Source: Aquimonas voraii
Lineage (GTDB): Bacteria > Pseudomonadota > Gammaproteobacteria > Xanthomonadales > Xanthomonadaceae
Reading direction: 5' to 3'
DNA: 64,000 bases
Assembly (NCBI RefSeq): GCF_900101825.1
Contig: NZ_FNAG01000001.1
Location: 372,001-436,000, forward strand
The position numbers were made by a program, and so were the translations under genes. Numbering within the stretch: position 1 is the stretch's first letter; every line of letters starts with the position of its first letter. The notes beneath the pieces were generated by a model. That model searched no databases and was not told the origin of the DNA. It saw only the letters and a program-made list of their open reading frames with translations. Positions 59,167-64,000 of the stretch are shown here, in pieces.

Positions 59167-60927
59167 CTAGGCCTGCACGGCCTCACCCGTCTGCAGCCGC
59201 CACAGCCCCGCGTACAGCCCATCGCGAGCGAGCAGCGCTTCGTGCGTGCCGGACTCGACGATGCGGCCTGCGTCCAGCACGTGGATGCAGTGCGCATGGC
59301 GCACGGTCGAGAGGCGATGCGCCACCACCAGCACGCTTCGGCCCTGTGCGGCTTTCGCCAGTGACCGCTGGATTGCCGCTTCGGTCTCGTTGTCGACGGC
59401 CGAGGTCGCCTCGTCCAGCACCAGCAGCGGCGGATCGCGGTAGAGCGCACGTGCCAACGCGATGCGCTGGCGCTGGCCGCCCGACAGGGTGTGGCCGCGC
59501 TCGCCGACTTCCGTGTCGTAGCCCTTCGGCAGCGCGGCGATAAAGCCGTGCGCCTCGGCTGCGCGCGCGGCCGCTTCGATGCGCGCAGGGTCGGGCGCGG
59601 CGTCGCCATAGGCGATGTTTTCGGCCACGGTGCCGTCGGTGAGGAAGGGCTCCTGCGCGACATGGCCGATCTGCCGGCGCAGCCGGCTGCGCGGCAGCTC
59701 CTCGATGTCAATGCCGTCGAGCTCGACGCGGCCGGCCTTGGGCGTTTCAAAGCGCAGCAGCAGCTTGATCAGGGTGCTCTTGCCGCTGCCGGTGGCACCC
59801 ACCAGGCCCACGGTGTGGCCAGCCGGCACCTCCAGATCGATCCCGTGCAGCACTTCGGTATCGCCGTAAGCGAAGCGGAGGTCGCGGAAGCGCAGGGCGC
59901 CTTCGCTGCGTCCGGCCAGCTGGCGTTCGCCGCGGTCCGCCGGCTGCGGCAGGGCCAGCAGGTCGAACACCCTGCGCACCGAGGTCATGCTGCGCTGATA
60001 CAGATCGGTGAGCTCGGCCAGCCGCGTCAGCGGCCACAGCAGACGCTGGGTGAGGTAGACCAGGGCCGAATAGCTGCCGACGCCGAGCTCGCCGCGCAGG
60101 GTCAGCACGCCGCCGTAGAGCAGGGTGGCGACGAAGCCGGCGAGGATGGCGATGCGGATCACCGGCGTGATCGCCGCCGCCACGCGGATGGCCTCGGCAT
60201 TGCGCTCGCGATAGGCGGCGCTGGCGTCCTCGAGGTGCTTCAGCTCGGCCTGTTCCGCCGTGTAGGCCTGGATGGTCGCCATGCCATGCAGGTTGTTCGA
60301 CAGCCGCTGCGAGATGCCCGCGGCGGCCTCGCGCGCGGCGGCGTAGCGCGGCTGCAGGCGGCGCATGAACCAGAAGGCGCCGAACAGGATCAGCGGTACC
60401 GGCAGCAGGGCGAGCAGGGCCAGCGGCGCCGACAGGGCGAAGAACACCGCACCCACCAGCAGGGTCGAGCAGAACACCTGGATCAGATCGTGGGCGCCTG
60501 CATTCATGAAGCGCTCGATCTGGTGCACGTCTTCGTTCAGCACCGAAGACAAGCGCCCGCTGCGCGCATCCGCCAGCGCGCCGGGGGTGAGCCCCTGCAG
60601 ATGCGCGTAGGCCTCGATGCGCAGGTCGTGCTGCAGGCTCTGCGCGAGGTTGCGCCAGCGCACCATGGCCAGGTACTCGGTCAGCGATTCGAGGCCCCAG
60701 ATCAGCACGGTCAGCGCGGTGAGCAGCAGCAGCTGGTGGATCGGATCGGGCAGGCCCATGCGCGCGATGAAGGACTCGCGCTGGTTCACCACCACGTCGA
60801 CGGCGATGCCGATGAGGATCTCCGGCAGCACGTCGAAGACCTTGTTGAGCACGGTGTAGACGGTGGCGATGGACGCGGTGCGGCGATAGCTGCGGGCGTG
60901 GCCCAGCAGGCGGCGGAGCGGATGCAT
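59167..60927 (-). CDS. ABC exporter (MsbA/MDR-type fused permease-ATPase)
   Basis: 586 aa from ATG 60927 (MHPLRRLLGHARSYRR); a 33-residue upstream extension is not supported. Six transmembrane segments occupy residues 15-310; the ATPase has Walker A VGATGSGKST, Q-loop GHVAQEPFLTDG, signature LSGGQRQRIAL and Walker B LLVLDEATSAVD with HRLST. It is a half-transporter that works as a homodimer and probably exports a lipid or drug. It is not clearly MsbA, and no lpxK is adjacent. Confidence 0.88.
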   Translation of the reverse strand: MHPLRRLLGHARSYRRTASIATVYTVLNKVFDVLPEILIGIAVDVVVNQRESFIARMGLPDPIHQLLLLTALTVLIWGLESLTEYLAMVRWRNLAQSLQHDLRIEAYAHLQGLTPGALADARSGRLSSVLNEDVHQIERFMNAGAHDLIQVFCSTLLVGAVFFALSAPLALLALLPVPLILFGAFWFMRRLQPRYAAAREAAAGISQRLSNNLHGMATIQAYTAEQAELKHLEDASAAYRERNAEAIRVAAAITPVIRIAILAGFVATLLYGGVLTLRGELGVGSYSALVYLTQRLLWPLTRLAELTDLYQRSMTSVRRVFDLLALPQPADRGERQLAGRSEGALRFRDLRFAYGDTEVLHGIDLEVPAGHTVGLVGATGSGKSTLIKLLLRFETPKAGRVELDGIDIEELPRSRLRRQIGHVAQEPFLTDGTVAENIAYGDAAPDPARIEAAARAAEAHGFIAALPKGYDTEVGERGHTLSGGQRQRIALARALYRDPPLLVLDEATSAVDNETEAAIQRSLAKAAQGRSVLVVAHRLSTVRHAHCIHVLDAGRIVESGTHEALLARDGLYAGLWRLQTGEAVQA

Positions 60928-61064
60928 GATTCGGGACCGGCGGGTGTGCGAAGCCGCGCAGTGTAGGCCGGCCCGTCGATCTGTCGCGTGCCGAAGGGGC
61001 CGCATACGAAAACGGCCGGGCGTCATGGCGCCCGGCCGCTATCGCTTGAATCGAAAGCAGGTGC

Positions 61065-61568
61065 TCAGGCGGCGCGCGCGGGCAGGCCTTCGTTGGCGCG
61101 CTCGTTCGGACGATAGGTCTCGTAGACCACCACCGGAATCCCAAGATCGCCCAGATGCTGCTCGATCAGCGGCTTGACCTCGGCCCAGTCGAGGCCGCCG
61201 ACGCCGGTGGCGAGTCGTGGCAGCGCCAAGCTGGCCCAGCCTTCCTTCTTCACTTCCTTGGCCAGCGCGCGCAGCGCGTGGTTCACGTGCTGCACAGTTG
61301 CCTTGCCGGCCTTGGCGCCGTGATCGTAGGCGGCTTCCTGGGTGAACAGGGCGACGATGCGGCTGGGATACACGCCGCCCCAGGTCCACAGCTCGCCCGA
61401 CTTCGGGTGCTGGGTGTGGCAGTAGTGGCGGAAGTCCTTGTACATGGCCGGCACCGCCTCGTGCAGCGCGAAAGCCAACCCTTGGTCGAAGGCATCGTTC
61501 GGAGCGACGCCGTGGGCAATGGCTTCGGCCTGGCTGTGGCGGATGTCACCGGATACATAGCGGATCAT
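61065..61568 (-). CDS. Macro-domain protein, TARG1/Poa1-like layout
   Basis: 167 aa from ATG 61568 with a strong AAGGAGG ribosome site. It opens with RYVSGDIRHSQAEAIAHGV, the GD-x(n)-A-I-x-H pattern of TARG1/DarG-type macro domains, and later has ALPRLATGVGGLDWAEV before the C-terminal strand VVVYETY. The fold binds ADP-ribose and removes it from proteins, DNA or O-acetyl-ADP-ribose. Compared from memory with TARG1, the catalytic Asp position is Gly here while an Asp lies two residues later, so activity is uncertain. No ART or DarT toxin gene is adjacent. Confidence 0.75.
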   Translation of the reverse strand: MIRYVSGDIRHSQAEAIAHGVAPNDAFDQGLAFALHEAVPAMYKDFRHYCHTQHPKSGELWTWGGVYPSRIVALFTQEAAYDHGAKAGKATVQHVNHALRALAKEVKKEGWASLALPRLATGVGGLDWAEVKPLIEQHLGDLGIPVVVYETYRPNERANEGLPARAA

Positions 61569-61819
61569 GGGGCCTCCTTCAAAGGCGTTCGGGATACGGC
61601 CCCATGCTGCGCCTCGGCGCACCGCCGGGTTTTGACAAGTCTCAAGCCCACGAGCGCTCCGGCGGGGTCCGGGCCCTGCCAAGCGGAATGCCCGAATCGG
61701 GTCCGCTTGCTGCCGGTGCTTCGTCCCCCAGGTGGAGCCGCGGAATCAAGAAGCCGTGAGGTCCTGACGCGCGGCCGCCCGCGACTGGCGTCTCGAGCGC
61801 TCTGCCTGGACGCCGCGGA
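61569..61819. other. Gap between the macro-domain gene and the Slp-family gene
   Basis: 251 bp. No gene is supported. TTGACA occurs at 61633-61638 on the plus strand, pointing away from both minus-strand genes. No clear promoter or terminator was placed. Confidence 0.45.
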
Positions 61820-62314
61820 CTAGAACCCACCTCGCACGCCGATGCCGACGCTGATGCGCGGCCGCTCGCGGGTGTTCCAGTCGCGCGGCCACAGGTGGAT
61901 CTCGCGCGCGTCGACTTCGGGCAGGATCAGGCGCTGCTCACCGAGCTGTACCTCACGTTCGCCCGTGATCCGTCCGGTCAGCGTGAGAAATCGCCCCGGA
62001 ACGACTTCATTGGGATCGAGCCGGCCCGCGCGAATGGCGATGAAGCGGCCGCCATCGCGGGCCTGCGGAATCGGACGCGCCTGGCTGTCGGTGGGAAAAC
62101 CCAGCAGCTCGATCTCGACGTAACCCTCGTACTCGTTCAGGGCGATCACCATCCCGCCCCAGAGCACGTTGCGGTCCATCTGCGTGTCGATCTGTGCCGC
62201 CACCGCGCGCGGCGAGGGGCTGGGCACGGACGGCGCATCGCGAAACACCGGTGTCGGCACGCAGCCCGCGAGCAGCAGCACGGCGAGCATGGACAGGATC
62301 CCGCGCAGTTTCAT
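61820..62314 (-). CDS. slp: Slp-family outer-membrane lipoprotein
   Basis: 164 aa from ATG 62314 (ATGA overlap with rlmJ); the longer open frame upstream is a shadow of rlmJ. Lipobox LLAGC and the Slp core VLWGGMVIALNEYEGYVEIELL with GRFLTLTGRITGEREVQLG are characteristic. Slp proteins are starvation- or stress-linked outer-membrane lipoproteins of unknown mechanism. It is translationally coupled to rlmJ. Confidence 0.87.
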   Translation of the reverse strand: MKLRGILSMLAVLLLAGCVPTPVFRDAPSVPSPSPRAVAAQIDTQMDRNVLWGGMVIALNEYEGYVEIELLGFPTDSQARPIPQARDGGRFIAIRAGRLDPNEVVPGRFLTLTGRITGEREVQLGEQRLILPEVDAREIHLWPRDWNTRERPRISVGIGVRGGF

Positions 62315-63216
62315 GCGCCTTCCTCGCGTTTGAGCCAGTCCAGTCGCGAGCTGGCTTGGGTTTCGCCCAGGGCTTCGCGCAGGTAGGGAAGGGCCTGTGA
62401 CAGGGCCTGATCGAAGCGGTAGGGCGGGTTGACGATCAGCATGCCGCAGCCGTTCATGCGCAGCGGCGAGTCGTCCGGCCGCACCAGCAGCTCGGCCAGC
62501 AGCACCGACTTCGCCGGCAGCTCGGCGGCACGGCGCAGGAAGCGCGCCACGCCGGCGCGCCGCTTGATTGGGAACCACACAGCGAACACCGCCTGCGGCA
62601 GGCGCTCCAGGCCCTGGCGCACGGCGCCGAGGATGGCGTCGTACTCGGCCTCCTGGGCCTCGAAGGGCGGATCGACCAGCACCAGGGCACGGCGTTCGAT
62701 CGGCGGCAGCAGGGCGCGCACCGCGGCGTAGCCATCGCGGGCCTCGGCCTTGGCGCGCGGGTAGGGTTCAAGTGCCGCGGCGAGCGCCGACTGCTCGCCG
62801 GGCTGCAGTTCGCAGGCGACCAGTCGATCCTGCGGGCGCAGCGCGCGCGCGGCCAGCAGGGGCGAGCCCGGGTAGGCGCGCAGGGGGGCGATGCCATGGC
62901 CCGAGTGCGCAAAGGTCTTGGCATCGAAGCGGTCGACCGCCTCGACATAGGCAGCCACCAGCGGCGGCGGGCTGGCGCGGCGCTTGGGCTGCTGCTCGAT
63001 GGGCCGGCGATCGATCAGCTTGAGGATGCCGCCCTCGGCCTCGCCGGTCTTCTGCGCCTCGCCCGAGTCGAGCAGGTAGCCACCGCGACCGCCGTGGGTG
63101 TCGAGCAGCAGGAAGCCGCTGTCCTTGCGCTGGAAGGCCTCGATCAGGCCGAGCAGGGTGGCGTGTTTCAAGACGTCGGCGAAGTTGCCGGCGTGGAAGC
63201 TGTGCTTGTAGTTCAT
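62311..63216 (-). CDS. rlmJ: RlmJ, 23S rRNA (adenine-2030-N6)-methyltransferase
   Basis: 301 aa from ATG 63216. MNYKHSFHAGNFADVLKHATL is the diagnostic start, LLDTHGGRGGYLL the SAM-binding segment, and LVLVDPPFEAQEAEY the catalytic DPPF motif of an N6-adenine methyltransferase. It methylates A2030 of 23S rRNA using SAM. It has a 4-bp overlap with the slp gene and is divergent from the DUF885 gene. Confidence 0.94.
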   Translation of the reverse strand: MNYKHSFHAGNFADVLKHATLLGLIEAFQRKDSGFLLLDTHGGRGGYLLDSGEAQKTGEAEGGILKLIDRRPIEQQPKRRASPPPLVAAYVEAVDRFDAKTFAHSGHGIAPLRAYPGSPLLAARALRPQDRLVACELQPGEQSALAAALEPYPRAKAEARDGYAAVRALLPPIERRALVLVDPPFEAQEAEYDAILGAVRQGLERLPQAVFAVWFPIKRRAGVARFLRRAAELPAKSVLLAELLVRPDDSPLRMNGCGMLIVNPPYRFDQALSQALPYLREALGETQASSRLDWLKREEGA

Positions 63217-63330
63217 CGGCGCATTATGGGGGGTGGCGGGCGGCGGTGACTTCCGGCGCAGAGGCAGGCGGGCCATGCCGGCCGTAAAGTGCGCGCCGGG
63301 GTGGGCATGGAGCCCGCCGGGGGAAAGACC

Positions 63331-64000
63331 ATGAAGAAGCTGCTGAAGTGGGGCCTGCGCGGGTTTCTGGTGCTGCTGCTGGCCGGCGGTGGCCTGCTGG
63401 CGCACACGATCTGGTTCAAGCCGCTGAAGATCGAGTGGTTCTATGAGCGGGTGTTTGCCGAGTTTGCCTTCAACAGTCCCGAACTGCTGTCCTCACTGCG
63501 AATTCTGCCGGGCTGGCTCGACTGGTACAGCGACGAGTTGGACGACGCCTCGCTGGCCGGCGAAGAGGCATTGCGCGCCAAGGTGCGCAACGACCTCGCC
63601 ACCCTGCGCAGCTACGACCGCAGTTCGCTGGATGCCGAAGGCCAACACTCCTACGACCTGCTGGAGACCTTTCTCGCGGTGCAGGTCGAGGGCGAGCGCT
63701 TCGCGTACCACAACTATCCACTGAACCAGCTCTTCGGCGTGCAGAACGGCCTGCCGACCTTCCTCGCCACCCAGCATCCGATCGCCTCCACGAGCGATGC
63801 CGAGAACTACCTCGCGCGCCTTGCGGCGGTGCCGCGCAAGCTCGACCAGGTGCTGGAGGGGGTGCGCCATCGCGAATCACTGGGCATCCTGCCGCCGCGC
63901 TTCGTGGTCGAAAAGGTGCTGGCCGAGATGCGTGGCTTTCGCGACGCTGCGCCCGAGCAGAACATCCTCTACACCAGCTTCGACGAGAAGCTGGGCAAGC
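63331..64000 (+). CDS. DUF885 family protein (N-terminal part, runs off the window)
   Basis: 223 codons are visible. It opens MKKLLKWGLRGFLVLLLAGG, an uncleaved or signal-type hydrophobic helix, then YDLLETFLAVQVEG, FAYHNYPLNQLFGVQNGLP and FLATQHP, the start of a DUF885 (putative M32-like zinc carboxypeptidase fold) protein, about 600 aa in relatives. The HExxH-type site would lie past the window. The ribosome site GGGGAAAG is moderate. Probably a periplasmic peptidase (inference). Confidence 0.82.
   Translation, partial: MKKLLKWGLRGFLVLLLAGGGLLAHTIWFKPLKIEWFYERVFAEFAFNSPELLSSLRILPGWLDWYSDELDDASLAGEEALRAKVRNDLATLRSYDRSSLDAEGQHSYDLLETFLAVQVEGERFAYHNYPLNQLFGVQNGLPTFLATQHPIASTSDAENYLARLAAVPRKLDQVLEGVRHRESLGILPPRFVVEKVLAEMRGFRDAAPEQNILYTSFDEKLGK

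Noticed and set aside
61065..61568. DarTG-type toxin-antitoxin system
   Set aside because: Only the macro-domain part resembles DarG. No DarT-like ADP-ribosyltransferase gene adjoins it on either side.

Overview
The window is GC-rich, densely coded DNA with no integrase, transposase or phage gene. It looks like the chromosome of a gammaproteobacterium of the Lysobacterales (Xanthomonadales) type. Supporting this are the envelope gene order lpxD-skp-bamA-rseP-dxr-cdsA-uppS-frr-pyrH, a Kdo kinase (kdkA), an RnfB/RsxB without the rest of its complex, csrA followed by tRNA-Ser, a HiPIP, an mtnBDC salvage operon and short GGGATTCGGGATTGGGGATTC-type repeats. Genus and species cannot be decided from this sequence alone.

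Layout. 1-13362 is all minus strand: a heat-shock pair htpG-hslR behind a near-consensus sigma-32 promoter, then a long operon from pyrH to lpxD for UMP kinase, ribosome recycling, isoprenoid, phospholipid and outer-membrane biogenesis; rlmC and darP lie upstream. 13403-16731 is plus strand: pmbA, a DUF4870 membrane protein, a Nudix hydrolase, csrA, tRNA-Ser(GCU) and tRNA-Arg(ACG), with clear sigma-70 promoters and a strong terminator. 17022-20818 (minus) is a coupled signalling operon of Ser/Thr kinase, histidine kinase and response regulator. 20843-28103 (minus) holds leucine degradation genes (mccA, an interposed lipoprotein, HMG-CoA lyase), a GNAT/PLD-like fusion, and purB-roxA. fumC, a response-regulator diguanylate cyclase, a glycosyltransferase, kdkA and an MBL-fold protein follow.

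33199-37283 (plus) is an RNA/DNA maintenance block: tRNA-Ser(GGA), the SRP RNA, dnaX, ybaB, recR and hinT. 37312-38861 (minus) is a porin with a very small phosphate-binding-like protein. accA and bioA (minus) then face a five-gene pseudopilin operon, gspGHIJK (plus). 45152-51378 (minus) carries a tandem methylglyoxal-synthase-like protein, a secreted protein, rsxB, a membrane C13 (legumain/caspase-like) peptidase and mtnC-D-B. 51674-64000 has a HiPIP gene with an FNR-type box upstream, an M28 peptidase, tyrS, a second Ser/Thr kinase-TPR protein, a lipoprotein, an ABC exporter, a macro-domain protein, an Slp-family lipoprotein, rlmJ and the start of a DUF885 protein.

Most of the content is housekeeping. 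The least conventional items are the kinase/kinase/regulator operon, the duplicated and half-degenerate methylglyoxal synthase, the membrane C13 peptidase translationally coupled to methionine salvage, the repeat element that lengthens the GspI leader, the truncated gsp operon, and several regulatory palindromes. No clearly new multi-gene defence or mobile system was seen.
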